Positions 1 through 8,644 of a DNA stretch of 64,000 bases are shown here, one piece after another. The translations under genes and the position numbers were made by a program. The stretch is taken from NCBI RefSeq assembly GCF_016863315.1, contig NZ_BOOQ01000046.1, positions 55,733 to 119,732 of the forward strand. The letters are read 5' to 3'. Within the stretch, counting starts at the first letter, position 1, and every line of letters starts with the position of its first letter. A model generated the notes under the pieces. It saw only the letters and a list, made by a program, of their open reading frames with translations, had not been told where the DNA came from and did no database searches. The stretch comes from Planotetraspora silvatica (lineage in GTDB: Bacteria > Actinomycetota > Actinomycetes > Streptosporangiales > Streptosporangiaceae).

Positions 1-860
1 CGCAGCGGCGCGACGATGACCGAATGGGCACCCAACTCCTCGTATGGCCGCCGCCGCTGGACGCTGTACTCCTCCGGGTCAATTTGCTCGGCCAGATCCT
101 CTGGGCCGAACAGCACCGCGGGGCCGCCGCGCAGCACTCGCGCCATCGGCACCTGGGAGGTCCCTGGAAACGCCGGAAGCGGCCCCTCCCACTGCTTGCA
201 CTCGACACCGCTCCGGTCCTGTTTGACCACGACCGCCACCCTGTTCACCCCGTCACCGCTGGGGCCGAGCAGGTCGATCATCGCCCAGTCGGCCAGCCGG
301 GGCACCACCAGACGCGACAGCCGCCGCAGCGCCTCATCCACCTTCAGGGTGGAGGCCAGCACGGTGCTGATCTCGGCCATCAGCGACAACCGGTCGGTCA
401 GCTTCTCCAGTGCCGCCAGAGCGGCCGCCTGCTTGTGTTCCACGGCCTTGTGCCGCGACAGGTCGTAAAACAGGACCACCGAGCCCATGTCCTTCTTCCC
501 GCCCAACGGGAGCGGGGCCGCCATCACGCCCACCGGGACCAGGTCTCCGGATCCGCGAGTGAACCACGCCTCCTCGCTGCGGACGTACACCCCTTCGGCA
601 AACGCGGCCAGAATCTGGCAGTCCTCCCGGGGGATCGGGCTTCCGTCGGCGTTGCGGTGCAGCAGGTCGTGGGGGTCGACCCCGATCAACTGCCGTGCGG
701 GACGATCGAGCAGCCTCTCGGCATACGGATTGACCAGGAGGATCTTCCCCATTTGGTCGACCACGTACAGACCCACGCGCAGACCGTGGAACAAGGCTCT
801 GACGAGGTCCTCGCTGAACCCATACCCCGCCCAGTCCTCGAGCCCGTCGCTGGCTGCCAT
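1..860 (-). CDS. PAS/GAF-domain signalling protein, N-terminal part (runs off left edge)
   Basis: The reading frame is open from an ATG at 860 to the window edge, so only the first ~286 residues are present. Residues ~12-125 look like a PAS domain (LRVGLYVVDQMGKILLVNPY; then RREDC-like and AAPLPLGGKKDMGSV). Residues ~150-286 look like a GAF domain (EISTVLASTLKVDEALRRLS, ADWAMIDLLG). This PAS-GAF order is typical of actinobacterial SpoIIE/PP2C phosphatases, which act on anti-sigma antagonists, but the phosphatase domain would lie outside the window, so that identity is inferred. A GGGGG ribosome site sits just upstream of the ATG. Alternative: a PAS-GAF histidine kinase. Confidence 0.75.
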   Translation of the reverse strand, partial: MAASDGLEDWAGYGFSEDLVRALFHGLRVGLYVVDQMGKILLVNPYAERLLDRPARQLIGVDPHDLLHRNADGSPIPREDCQILAAFAEGVYVRSEEAWFTRGSGDLVPVGVMAAPLPLGGKKDMGSVVLFYDLSRHKAVEHKQAAALAALEKLTDRLSLMAEISTVLASTLKVDEALRRLSRLVVPRLADWAMIDLLGPSGDGVNRVAVVVKQDRSGVECKQWEGPLPAFPGTSQVPMARVLRGGPAVLFGPEDLAEQIDPEEYSVQRRRPYEELGAHSVIVAPL

Positions 861-1053
861 GGCGGTTCCCCCTTACCCACCACCTGCCCAATCCGCCCAA
901 ACGGCGAATAATGCCTTAAGGCTATGTATTCCGAAAGGGACTGCCGTGTGCGCCGGGGAGATCCTTCATAGATCGTTCTCGACCCACGAGGAGTGTCCCC
1001 GTTCGAGCTGTACGGCGCCGACCCGGGCACGGCTGACTGAGGCGGGACCGAGG

Positions 1054-1210
1054 TCAGTGGGCGGGCGACAGTCGGGGCACCGCCTGGACGTAGATCACCA
1101 TGCCGACCACCTCGACCAGGGTCTGGGCAACGACCACCACTGCGGCGATGCCCGGGGGGGTTGGGCAGGGCCACGGGCAGGACGACCAGGGAGTTGACCG
1201 TGGACTGTGC
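1054..1210 (-). pseudogene. Remnant: C-terminus of a small membrane protein
   Basis: On the minus strand the frame ending at the TGA at 1054-1056 encodes a hydrophobic helix (AAVVVVAQTLVEVVGMVIYV) and a PRLSPAH tail. Upstream of a run of seven G/C at 1153-1159 the matching hydrophobic stretch (STVNSLVVLPVALPNP) continues in another frame, so there is a frameshift in the homopolymer. The 5' part is lost where another gene fragment begins at ~1207. Family not identified. Confidence 0.4.
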
Positions 1211-1216
1211 AGTCCA
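1201..1216. promoter_or_regulatory. Palindrome TGGAC-N6-GTCCA (site 1)
   Basis: TGGACTGTGCAGTCCA is a perfect 16-bp palindrome at the junction of two gene fragments. The same TGGAC-N6-GTCCA layout recurs at 4842, 7445, 13830 and 13993, so it is probably an operator left behind when its genes decayed. The binding protein is unknown. Confidence 0.5.
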
Positions 1217-1506
1217 AGCTATTTGCCGAGCGGTTCTACAAGGCCAGGGAGATGCTCGGGTCCGACTCCGCCGCGGTGCGCCTGGCCGGCGTGCATGCGC
1301 TGGCGTCTCTCGCCGACGACTGGGTGGGCGGCCGGCAGATGCGCGCAAATGTCGTCGAGGTCCTTGCCCTGGTCAGGAGGCACGATCAGGAAGGTTGCCT
1401 TCTGGCAGGTAAGACCTGCCGCGAGCCTGTCACTCACCAAGACATACCCGGCAGGATCTCGAGTTCAGACGCCAACTGCGGCACGAGCAGCATCGCAAAG
1501 GAGTGA
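1207..1506 (+). pseudogene. Remnant of an actinobacterial 'pentapeptide/ADDW' membrane protein
   Basis: The frame opens inside the palindrome with no ribosome site. It encodes KLFAERFYKAREMLGSDSAA and VRLAGVHALASLADDW, a signature of large actinobacterial membrane proteins that normally continue with a QxxCVDVLCAYLR segment and pentapeptide repeats. Here homology stops after ~55 codons (VGGRQMRANVVEVLALVRR) and runs into unrelated sequence. I read it as a short internal fragment, not an expressed protein. Confidence 0.45.
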
Positions 1507-1512
1507 AGAAGT

Positions 1513-2190
1513 ATGGGCGTTCGAAGGCCGCAAACTGATCGCCGTCGGCGGCAGCAGCGGCATGGGACGGCAGAGTGCTGAAGACGCCATCGCGGCCGGC
1601 GGCTCGGCCGTCATCATCGGCCGCGACCAGGCCCGCGTGGCGACACCGTCAACACCTTGTCCCAGAACGGGGAGGCATGGGGCATCACTGCCGATCTTGC
1701 CAACCGCGACGACGTCAGGCGGGTTCAGGACACGCTGGCGGCCGAGCACGCTGACACCACCCTCCTGGTGAACTCAGCCGGCTTCTTCATCCCCAAGGCT
1801 TTCCTCGACTACGAGGGCGCCGACTACGACACCTAACTCGAGCTCGCCAGGTCAGCCTTCTTCCTCACCCAGACCGTCACCCGAGGCATGCGCTCACCCA
1901 CGACCTGGCCATGGAGCTCGCGGAGCACAAGATCCGCGTCAACGCCGTGGCGCCTGCCGTTGTCGCGATCCCCTTGTACGAGGCGTTCGTACCCAAGGAC
2001 CAGCTCGAGGCCACGCTCAACACCTTCAACGGCTTCCACTCCCTCGGCCCTGTGGGAACGCCCAAGGACATCGCCTCTGCGGTGACTTACCTGCTCTTCG
2101 ACGATGCCGGCTGAGTCACCGCCGCGATCCTCAACGTCGACGGCGGCGTCATGGCGGGCCGGAATCAGGCCTCAAAGAGATCCCCTGCCA
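1513..2190 (+). pseudogene. Decayed short-chain dehydrogenase/reductase
   Basis: Successive frames give the parts of a classical SDR: a nucleotide-binding loop (LIAVGGSSGMGRQSAEDAI), a middle part ([15 protein letters not shown]), then a late part ([40 protein letters not shown]) and the terminal NVDGGVMAG. They are separated by at least two frameshifts, an in-frame TAA after YDT at ~1834, and a deletion at ~1890 that removes the catalytic YxxxK region. A further TGA interrupts the C-terminus at 2112. It cannot give an active enzyme. Confidence 0.85.
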
Positions 2191-2266
2191 CGTGAGGTCC
2201 GGGCACAGCACGGACTCCTTGGCAAATAACACGAGAAGTCAAACCTCACAGCGAGGAGCTAGAACC

Positions 2267-3064
2267 ATGGCACAGACAAATGAACGCACGCCCGAGGCAG
2301 TCGAGCGACTGGGGCCACGACCGCGGGCGGTCACCCAGGACGACGTCACCGAGCCGCCCTTCGAAAACGAGTTCCGGAACTCAAAGGAGCCGGGCATCTA
2401 CGTCGATGTGGTCCCAGGCGAACCGCTCTTCGCGTCGGTCCACAACGCGGACGTCGTCGTACGAACCCGGGTGCGTGTGCCCCTGCGGTTCGGCGACGGG
2501 TTCAGCGCGGTGGCCGAGGCCGTGACCTTCCGCGGTCTGGCCGACGACGGCGAGCACATGGCGCTCGTCTTCGGTGAGCCGGGCGCGGGCGCGTCACCGC
2601 TGGTGCGCCTGCACTCCGAATGCCTCACCGGCGACGTCTTCGGCTCGGCACGCTGCGACTGCGGCCCGCAGCTGCGCGAGGCCGTCGAGCGGCTCTCCGC
2701 GGCGGAAGGGGTGCTGCTCTACCTGCGTCAGGAGGGCCGGGGGATCGGCCTGTACAACAAGCTGGACGCCTACGCCCTGCAGGACGACGGCCTGGACACC
2801 TACGCCGCGAACGCCGCGCTCGGGCTGCCGGAGGACGGGCGGGACTACACCGTCGCCGCGCAGATGCTCGGCGCGCTCGGGATCGGCAGCGTCGACCTGC
2901 TGTCCAACAATCCCGACAAGGAGCGTCAGCTGTCCGCCCTCGGCGTCACGGTGCGCCGGCGTGTGCGCACGGGCGTCTTCGCCACCGACCACAACATGCG
3001 CTATCTGCGCGCCAAGGTCGACCGTACGGGCCACACCATCGCCCTGACCGAACTCGCGAGCTAG
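2267..3064 (+). CDS. ribA: GTP cyclohydrolase II
   Basis: 265 residues. GTP cyclohydrolase II opens GTP to a 2,5-diamino-pyrimidinone phosphate, the first step of riboflavin-type pathways. The zinc-binding block with three cysteines ([18 protein letters not shown], ~residues 115-132), the [10 protein letters not shown] motif (~154-163) and the DTYAAN motif are all present, so it should be active. It is a stand-alone RibA domain, not the RibBA fusion usual for bulk riboflavin synthesis. ATG at 2267 is chosen because GAGGAG lies 8 bases upstream; an in-frame start at 2192 has no such site. The RibD-type reductase follows 13 bases downstream, so the two are probably cotranscribed. Confidence 0.9.
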   Translation: MAQTNERTPEAVERLGPRPRAVTQDDVTEPPFENEFRNSKEPGIYVDVVPGEPLFASVHNADVVVRTRVRVPLRFGDGFSAVAEAVTFRGLADDGEHMALVFGEPGAGASPLVRLHSECLTGDVFGSARCDCGPQLREAVERLSAAEGVLLYLRQEGRGIGLYNKLDAYALQDDGLDTYAANAALGLPEDGRDYTVAAQMLGALGIGSVDLLSNNPDKERQLSALGVTVRRRVRTGVFATDHNMRYLRAKVDRTGHTIALTELAS

Positions 3065-3077
3065 CTGGGGAGTCCTG

Positions 3078-3800
3078 ATGGCCACCACGCGGCCGTACGT
3101 GCTGCTGTCCGCCGCGGTGAGCGTCGACGGCTACCTCGACGACGCCGGCCCCGAGCGGCTCCTGTTGTCCAGCGGCGAGGACTTCGACCGGGTCGACGCG
3201 GTGCGCGCCGACGTCGACGCCATCCTCCTCGGGGCCACGGCCGTGCGCCGCGACAACCCGCGGCTGCTGGTCGGCTCGGCGGAGCGGAGGGCCGCCCGCC
3301 TGGCGCGAGGCCTGTCCGAGCACCCCATGAAGGTGGTGGTCACCGGCTCCGGCGACCTGGACCCGTCACTGGCCCTGTGGCACTGCGGCGGCGCGAAGCT
3401 TGTCGTCACCGTCGACTCCGCGCTGGCGCGGGTGCGGGCCACGCTCGGCCCGCTCGCCGACGTGGTGAGCACGGGCCCCGCCGTCGACTGGCCGCAGGTC
3501 CTCGACGAGCTGGGCAGACGTGGAGTCCGCCGCCTCATGGTCGAGGGCGGCGGCTCGGTGCACACCCAGCTGATGTCGGGGAACCTCGCCGACGAGATGC
3601 ACCTGGCCGTGGCGCCCCTCCTGGTCGGCCAGGCGGACGCGCCGCGCTTTCTGGGACCCGCCGCGTATCCGGGCGGCTCGCTCGTCCGGATGAGGTTGGT
3701 GGAGGCCCGCCTGGTCGGCGACGTCGTGCTGCTGCGCTACTTCCCCAAGGAGCGTTCGGCCGGCGTCACACGTGGTGACGCCAGGAATGCCGCGGGATGA
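3078..3800 (+). CDS. RibD C-terminal-type pyrimidine reductase
   Basis: 240 residues of the dihydrofolate-reductase-like fold of the RibD reductase domain ([17 protein letters not shown] at the start; [19 protein letters not shown] ~50-68; [21 protein letters not shown] ~150-170, the NADPH-binding GGG loop). It lacks the deaminase half of bifunctional RibD. With the preceding cyclohydrolase it could make a reduced 2,5-diamino-6-ribitylaminopyrimidinone phosphate. GGGGAG precedes the ATG. Its stop overlaps the next ORF's ATG by four bases, although that ORF is a remnant. The pair suggests a dedicated pteridine/flavin-like precursor route; the final product is unknown. Confidence 0.85.
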   Translation: MATTRPYVLLSAAVSVDGYLDDAGPERLLLSSGEDFDRVDAVRADVDAILLGATAVRRDNPRLLVGSAERRAARLARGLSEHPMKVVVTGSGDLDPSLALWHCGGAKLVVTVDSALARVRATLGPLADVVSTGPAVDWPQVLDELGRRGVRRLMVEGGGSVHTQLMSGNLADEMHLAVAPLLVGQADAPRFLGPAAYPGGSLVRMRLVEARLVGDVVLLRYFPKERSAGVTRGDARNAAG

Positions 3801-4066
3801 ACCCGAGCGCCTCCCGCGCGGCGTCGATCGACAGTCACACGGGCTGGCCCAGTTTCACCATCCCGCTCGAGCCGGGCAACGTCGTGGAGCGCAGCGACAC
3901 CAGCGGTCTGTGGCCCAGCAAGGTCGTTACGGAGGTAACCCCTATCGGGACGGCCTGGGAGGCAGAGCCCGAGCACCAGGACTACTTGATCAAGCATCCC
4001 AACGGCTACACGTGCCACTACGTCCGACCTCCGGGGCAGCTGCCCCACCAAGAACATGCCGGCTGA
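3797..4066 (+). pseudogene. Chimeric remnant: MsrB segment joined to MsrA C-terminus
   Basis: 89 codons. Residues ~9-36 match methionine-R-sulfoxide reductase MsrB ([20 protein letters not shown] corresponds to the DSGxGWPSF region). Residues ~43-85 match the C-terminal end of MsrA ([20 protein letters not shown], then [17 protein letters not shown]). Neither the MsrA GCFW site nor the MsrB catalytic cysteine is present, so this is a deletion product of neighbouring or fused msr genes rather than an enzyme. Its ATG overlaps the stop of the reductase gene upstream, so it may still be translated. Confidence 0.7.
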
Positions 4067-4190
4067 TAGAGCGAATTGCCCACGGCCAGGCCAGGAGCAG
4101 ACCCCTCGACTCCAAGAAGATGGGGAGTGCTTCTCGTCGGCGGGACACTCTGGCTAGGCATCCAAGGCGTGAATCATCCAAGGTGGACGC

Positions 4191-4469
4191 GTGGATAACG
4201 AAGCGCAGAACGCATCCGGCGATCAGCGGAGTGATCACTGGGCTCGACTGGACGCCTTTCTCCAGACCGATCCGCGCGACGCCGGCTGCGACGAAGCCAT
4301 GGAGATGCTGGACGTCTACGCGGAGCTGCTTGCTGCGGGCAACGACCCGAGCGAGCGGTTCCCGGGCGTTCATGCGCACTTTCTGGCTTGCGGTCCATGC
4401 GCCCAAGCCTTGGAGGGCCTGCTATCGGCGCTCCAAGGCCCAGCCTCTTCTCAGCCCGCCCCGCCGTAG
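4191..4469 (+). CDS. Small ZAS-motif protein, anti-sigma-factor-like
   Basis: 92 residues from a GTG preceded by AAGGTGG. The sequence is acidic and helical (HWARLDAFLQTDPRDAGCDE, ~16-35) and ends in HFLACGPC (~63-70), an HxxxCxxC zinc-binding motif as in zinc-containing anti-sigma factors. In many actinomycetes a protein like this is encoded next to a sigma-70 gene. Here no sigma gene adjoins; the nearest is at 13081-13806 on the other strand. It has no membrane segment, so it would be cytosolic. The anti-sigma role is inferred from motif and size. Confidence 0.6.
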   Translation: MDNEAQNASGDQRSDHWARLDAFLQTDPRDAGCDEAMEMLDVYAELLAAGNDPSERFPGVHAHFLACGPCAQALEGLLSALQGPASSQPAPP

Positions 4470-4539
4470 CACGCTGGCGAGGACCCACGAGAGGCGGGTT
4501 CCAGACCCCGGACGCCGCGCCGGCAAGCCGGTAACTCGC

Positions 4540-4725
4540 GCCCGCGACACCTTGGTGTTGATGGCTGGGCTCGACTTCGGTGTGCTGGAGGGCGTACCGG
4601 TTGGGCTTCAGATGGGTGTAGTAGAGCCAGCCGACCAGTTCGCCGTCCCGGTAGAGCTCCAAGCGGCCTTGGCTGGTGTTGTCAATCAGGTCCTCGGCAG
4701 CCGGTGCCTGTTCTTCACTGCTCAT
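4540..4725 (-). pseudogene. Truncated GNAT acetyltransferase (YjdJ-like)
   Basis: From ATG 4725 about 60 residues match the start of small YjdJ-type GNATs (RLELYRDGELVGWLYYTHLK, then QHTEVEPSHQHQGVA, which ends in the acetyl-CoA loop). After that the frame carries unrelated residues and no second half of the fold, so it is truncated. It is divergent from the intact homologue at 4919, and the two share the promoter region holding the palindrome at 4842. Confidence 0.65.
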
Positions 4726-4841
4726 CGGCCCACTCCTTCAACGTGTATCTGCGGCGTGCGTTCGGGCGATCCCCGTTTTGGACGCCGAAGTCCAAGTATG
4801 GCGTTCGGACGCTCTAGGAGCACAGCAGGGGTGTTATAAAT

Positions 4842-4857
4842 TGGACTGCATAGTCCG
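4842..4857. promoter_or_regulatory. Palindrome TGGAC-N6-GTCCG (site 2)
   Basis: TGGACTGCATAGTCCG lies right after a TTATAA box at ~4834 and 62 bases before the acetyltransferase start at 4919. It matches the TGGAC-N6-GTCCA family except for the last base, and its position suggests repression of this promoter. Confidence 0.55.
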
Positions 4858-4918
4858 CGACGCTCTTGCGGGTGCTGGCTAGACCCACCGACTGGAGAGA
4901 ACGAGGCGAGAAGAGAGC

Positions 4919-5269
4919 ATGAAGCCATCACCGGCCGCCGTTGAGGTGCGCAAGGATGAGACCACCCGCCTTTACGAGGCACTGATCGATGGCCAGGTCG
5001 TCGGTAATCTGGCTTACGAGACGACCGGCGGACGAGTCTTGCTCACGCACTCCTACGTGGACCGAGATCAACGGCATCGAGGCGTCGCTTCGGCACTGGC
5101 GCGCTACGCCCTGGAAGACCTGAGCCAAAGTCAGACCAAGGTTGGCATCTACTGCGGGTTCGTTGCCGACTACGTCCAAAACCACCCCGAGTTCAACGAC
5201 GCCGTCGACATCAGCCGCTCGGCTTTCATCGCCACTCGCACCGCGCGAGACACCAACAGCGGGCGCTGA
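4919..5269 (+). CDS. GNAT family N-acetyltransferase, YjdJ-like
   Basis: 116 residues. The core pattern of small single-domain acetyl-CoA-binding proteins is present: LYEALIDGQVVGNLAYE (~20-36), HSYVDRDQRHRGVASALARY (~44-64, the acetyl-CoA pyrophosphate loop in RHRGVA) and CGFVADYVQNHPEF (~80-93). Substrate unknown. GAGAAGAGAG precedes the ATG. The family palindrome at 4842 covers the promoter. A truncated larger GNAT starts four bases after its stop. Confidence 0.75.
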   Translation: MKPSPAAVEVRKDETTRLYEALIDGQVVGNLAYETTGGRVLLTHSYVDRDQRHRGVASALARYALEDLSQSQTKVGIYCGFVADYVQNHPEFNDAVDISRSAFIATRTARDTNSGR

Positions 5270-5273
5270 CATC

Positions 5274-5540
5274 ATGGATGACCTGCACATCACCATCGAG
5301 CCTGACCACATCGTCAATTCGACCCTCATCCTGCGGTCCCGGTCTGCCGAAGACGCCCACGGCGCGTTCGAGATCTACGGGGACCCGAGAACTGCCAAGG
5401 CGATCGGCAGGCGACAGCCTGTGCGTGACCTCGCCGAGATGCGGGAACTGCTGGAACACTGGGATCGGCAGTCGTCACAGAGCCCGGTGCCACAGGGCCT
5501 GTGGGCAGTGAAGGCGGCCAGCGGCTTACTCAGGTTCTGA
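5274..5540 (+). pseudogene. Truncated RimJ/RimL-type acetyltransferase
   Basis: 88 codons covering only the first half of a RimJ/RimL-type GNAT: STLILRSRSAEDAHGAFEIY (~15-34), then the helical AEMRELLEHWDR segment and LWAVKAASGLLRF. Family members are ~170-190 residues and need the acetyl-CoA loop that is missing here. It follows the YjdJ-like gene by four bases, so it was probably its operon partner. Confidence 0.6.
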
Positions 5541-5600
5541 GTTGGGCCATGCTCTCAGCCCGCGACTTCGGCCCGGATCCGGGGCCGTTTGGCGATGAGC

Positions 5601-6230
5601 TCAACGTTCAGACAGGCTCTCGATGTACGCAAGTGCCATGTCGATCGATGTTGCCATCGGTGTGACATCGCGCGCGGTCTGGGCCAGCATGTACCCGCCC
5701 TGGAGGGCGGCCATGAGCCCGGTCGCGAGCTGGTCTATCGACGCCTCGGGCGCAAGCGCACCACCGTCTTGAAGCCGTCGCAACACGCCTGCCAGGAGTC
5801 CCTGCCATTCGGTGAACAGTTGAGACAGAGCTTGGCGTGCGAGAGCGTCGTGATCGGAGACCTCGGAGGCCAGCGAGCCGAGCGCACAGCCGTAGGCGCC
5901 ATGTCGAAGGGCATTGTTCTGGACCAACGCGTCCCGCCAGCGTCGCAGGCCCCGGATCGTCGAGACATGGCCGAGGGCTTCGCGCTCGCGCTCGATGATG
6001 CGTTCGCCCACGTGGTCCACGACGGCCCGCACGAGCGCGTCCTTGCCGTCGAAGTGGTGGTACAACTGCGACTTGCTCACTCCGCTCGCCGCGAGCACGT
6101 CATCCAGCGTGGTGGCCCCGACTCCTTGGATGTACATCAGTTCGGTTGCCGCGGCGACGATCCTTGCCCGCGTCTTTGCACCGCGCGCCGTCAGGCGTCT
6201 GCCATCGTGCGATTCAGCGGTCGTCATCAC
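5601..6230 (-). CDS. TetR family transcriptional regulator
   Basis: 209 residues. The N-terminal helix-turn-helix is clear (KTRARIVAAATELMYIQGVG; TLDDVLAASGVSKSQLYHHF, ~19-58; KDAL follows). The C-terminal half is the TetR_C_6-like ligand domain containing ALVQNNALRHGAYGCALGSL. It reads away from a thiolase remnant whose promoter side it faces, so its original target may have been that lost operon. A second Met directly follows the first, so the start may be three bases later. Confidence 0.85.
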   Translation of the reverse strand: MMTTAESHDGRRLTARGAKTRARIVAAATELMYIQGVGATTLDDVLAASGVSKSQLYHHFDGKDALVRAVVDHVGERIIEREREALGHVSTIRGLRRWRDALVQNNALRHGAYGCALGSLASEVSDHDALARQALSQLFTEWQGLLAGVLRRLQDGGALAPEASIDQLATGLMAALQGGYMLAQTARDVTPMATSIDMALAYIESLSER

Positions 6231-6279
6231 AGGTTCATGTTACCGATCGGGCTACTCGTGACCGTTCGCGCATAGTACA

Positions 6280-6672
6280 GATGCGTACGTGGTGGCAGGG
6301 GCTCGCACTCCGTTCGGGAAGTATTGGGGGCTCGCTCTCACACCTGCGCCTTGACGATTTCTTGGGCCTACCGATGGTTGCAGCCTGCGAACGCTCCAGG
6401 GTTCCCCGAGAGTGTTCCTGCGATCACTGAACCGCTTCTGCGCCTCCTCGCTCGGCGCGGCGATCTCCCTCGCGCACCCCATCCAACTGGGGATGACCAA
6501 AATCGGTCCGGCCGCCGGTGTCGAGTCGATGTCGCACTCCGATGGATCGAGCGCCGTAGTCATCGCCAGCGATGACATGGTCGCAGGGCTAGGGGTTGCG
6601 CCGTCGGCCAGGATCGTCGGTTCGGCGGTGCATGCGTTGGAGCCCGGACTGATGGGCATCGCGCCGGCTGCT
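6280..6672 (+). pseudogene. Decayed thiolase (acetyl-CoA acyltransferase)
   Basis: DAYVVAGARTPFGKYWG at 6280-6330 is a thiolase N-terminus. The GGGGG at ~6327 shifts the frame to GSLSHLRLDDFLGLPMVAAC. Another shift follows, then NRFCASSLGAAISLAHPIQL (the region of the nucleophilic Cys, NRxCAS), AAGVESMS, and SDGSSAVVIASDDMVAGLGV with ARIVGSAVHALEPGLMGIAP. The spacing shows internal deletions of well over 100 codons, and the C-terminal Cys/His active-site half is absent. The gene is dead. It was probably an acetyl- or 3-ketoacyl-CoA thiolase. Confidence 0.8.
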
Positions 6673-6787
6673 CACCCTCGGCATCTCGATGCGGGAGCGA
6701 AACGCTCGCTACGGCGTTCTCGGTGTGTGCGCGGGCTCAGGGCAGGTGTGGCCGTCCTGCTCGAGAACGACCAGGCACGAACCGGGA

Positions 6788-7375
6788 TCAGCGTTCGACG
6801 GGGCCCGGCTCGAGCGCGGAGGTGTCCAAGTCGCCCTTCCGCAGCCGAAAGACCTGAAGACGCAGGTCATAGTACTTGTCCGTTTCCCCGACCCACTCCA
6901 TCCCGATGCGGCGGGCGGCGCGAGTGCCGCGCTCGTTCTTGGGCCGTACGACGGCGAACACCTCCTCCTCGCCGTTGCTGAAGGCATAGTGGGCCAGGGC
7001 ATGACCCGCCTCGGCCGCCAACCCCCGCCCCCACGCCCACGGGGCGAGCTGGTAGCCCAACTCCAGGTCGTCGCACTCCGGCGGCAGCGGAAGAATCTGA
7101 CCCGAGCCTGCGACGCGCCCGCTCTCGGTCTCTTCGATCACCCACCGGCCACTCGGGCGCCCCTCGGATCCCAGAGGTGCGGCGATCCATCCGGCGATCA
7201 CCGCACGCATCTGGTCGAGGTCGTTGACGCGATCCATTGCCGGGGCCAGCCATCGGGAGACCTCCGAGCTGCCGTAGATGTCGAGCGCCCCGGCTGCGTA
7301 ATCTTGATGCCACGGACGCAGCCGCAACCGCGGTGTGCTGATGGTCGAACCGACGATAGTGACCTCGTGAGTCAA
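6788..7375 (-). CDS. GNAT family N-acetyltransferase, RimJ/RimL type
   Basis: 195 residues with the full RimJ/RimL layout: STPRLRLRPWHQDYAAGALD (~12-31), GSGQILPLPPECDDLELGYQ, WAWGRGLAAEAGHALAHYAF (~113-132, acetyl-CoA loop GRGLAAE), and the NERGTRAARRIGMEWVG segment. It probably acetylates an amine on a protein N-terminus or small molecule; substrate not predictable. A perfect TGGAC-N6-GTCCA palindrome lies 70 bases upstream. Confidence 0.8.
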   Translation of the reverse strand: MTHEVTIVGSTISTPRLRLRPWHQDYAAGALDIYGSSEVSRWLAPAMDRVNDLDQMRAVIAGWIAAPLGSEGRPSGRWVIEETESGRVAGSGQILPLPPECDDLELGYQLAPWAWGRGLAAEAGHALAHYAFSNGEEEVFAVVRPKNERGTRAARRIGMEWVGETDKYYDLRLQVFRLRKGDLDTSALEPGPVER

Positions 7376-7444
7376 CGCTGCTCCTCGATGCGGGGACGGG
7401 CACGCCCGACGGTGCGCCTAGCGGTTGATAACGCTACGCCGTAT

Positions 7445-7460
7445 TGGACGAATTCGTCCA
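7445..7460. promoter_or_regulatory. Palindrome TGGAC-N6-GTCCA (site 3)
   Basis: TGGACGAATTCGTCCA is a perfect 16-bp palindrome between the acetyltransferase (start 7375, minus) and the oxidoreductase (start 7668, plus). Its closeness to the acetyltransferase, with site 2 in front of another acetyltransferase, favours the minus gene as target. Confidence 0.6.
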
Positions 7461-7667
7461 TCGAGGCCCGCAACCGGGTGACGTCACAGCGAGCCAGACA
7501 GCAGACGAAAGAGATGTGGCGTCCCGGGCACCAATCCAAAGAGAGCCAGGGGCACTCTCGCGCCACAAGCCCTATCGATCAGCGTAAGAAGCCGAGATCC
7601 AGGTGCCACGAACACTGGTGAACCAAAGATGTCACGCAGGCGTGGGTTGGATACAGGGAGGCTCCGG

Positions 7668-8585
7668 ATGAAGGCGATTGTGGTGACGGATCAGGCCGCG
7701 GGGACGGCCGGGATGACGCTGGTCGAGCGGCCCGAGCCGGAGGCGGCGGTGAACGATGTCCTCGTTGAGGTACATGCGTCGGGATTCACCCCCGGCGAGC
7801 TGACGTGGCCCGGAACCTGGACCGATCGCCTCGGCCGCGACCGCACGCCGTCGATCCCCGGCCACGAGGTGGCCGGTGTGATCAGCGCGCTCGGCTATGG
7901 CACGAGGGGGCTGTCGGTGGGACAGCGGGTTTTCGGCCTCGCGGACTGGACTCGCGACGGCACCCTGGCCGAGTACGTAGCCATCGAGGCGCGCAACGTT
8001 GCGCCGCTGCCGGGCGATGTCGACTTCACGGTGGGCGCGAGCGTGCCGATCTCCGGCCTGACCGCGTGGCAGGGACTGTTCGTGCACGGCCGCTTCCAGG
8101 TGGGACAGAGCGTCCTCGTGCACGGCGCGGCCGGCGGAGTCGGCTCGTTGGTGACCCAGCTCGCCAAAGAGGCCGGTGCCCATGTCATCGGCACCGGACG
8201 TGCCGCCGATCGGCAGACCGCACTCGACTTCGGCGCGCAGGAGTTCGTCGACCTCGACAACGACTCGCTGGACGACGTCGGCGGAGTCGATCTGGTCTTC
8301 GACGTGATCGGCGCCGACATCGGGAAGCGGTCCGCGAGCCTCGTTCGAGCCGGCGGAATGCTGGTGACCATCGCCGGCCCGCCCGAAGCGCAGCCGGCGG
8401 AGGGCCTGGCGGTCGACTTCGTCGTCGAGGCCGATCGCGCGCAGCTGGGTGAGATCGTCCAGCGGATCCGGGATGGTCGGTTGCGGATCAACATCGGCAC
8501 CGTCGCGGCGCTCGACGACGCCGTCGCCGCCTTCAACCCGACCGAGCGGATCAAGGGAAAGACCATCATCCGCGTTCGTCCATAA
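7668..8585 (+). CDS. Zinc-independent MDR oxidoreductase (quinone-reductase-like), copy 1
   Basis: 305 residues. N-terminal GroES-like half (IVVTDQAAGTAGMTLVERPE; PSIPGHEVAGVISALG), then a Rossmann domain with the NADP loop VLVHGAAGGVGSLVTQLAKE (~148-167) and GTGRAADRQTALDFGAQEFV. There are no zinc-binding cysteines, so it belongs with QOR/enoyl-reductase-like NADPH reductases; substrate unknown. ATG 7668 has GGGAGG upstream; an earlier in-frame start at 7629 has none. It is highly similar to the protein at 8980-9924, and a third partial copy lies between them. Confidence 0.85.
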   Translation: MKAIVVTDQAAGTAGMTLVERPEPEAAVNDVLVEVHASGFTPGELTWPGTWTDRLGRDRTPSIPGHEVAGVISALGYGTRGLSVGQRVFGLADWTRDGTLAEYVAIEARNVAPLPGDVDFTVGASVPISGLTAWQGLFVHGRFQVGQSVLVHGAAGGVGSLVTQLAKEAGAHVIGTGRAADRQTALDFGAQEFVDLDNDSLDDVGGVDLVFDVIGADIGKRSASLVRAGGMLVTIAGPPEAQPAEGLAVDFVVEADRAQLGEIVQRIRDGRLRINIGTVAALDDAVAAFNPTERIKGKTIIRVRP

Positions 8586-8644
8586 GGACGCGGAGGCCAC
8601 ACCCGATTTTCTAAGGCCACGGCTCCCCGGCAGAAACCGTGACA

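Noticed and set aside
3772..4839. 355-codon plus ORF spanning the MsrBA and anti-sigma region
   Set aside because: It lies out of frame with both recognisable reading frames and has no domain of its own.
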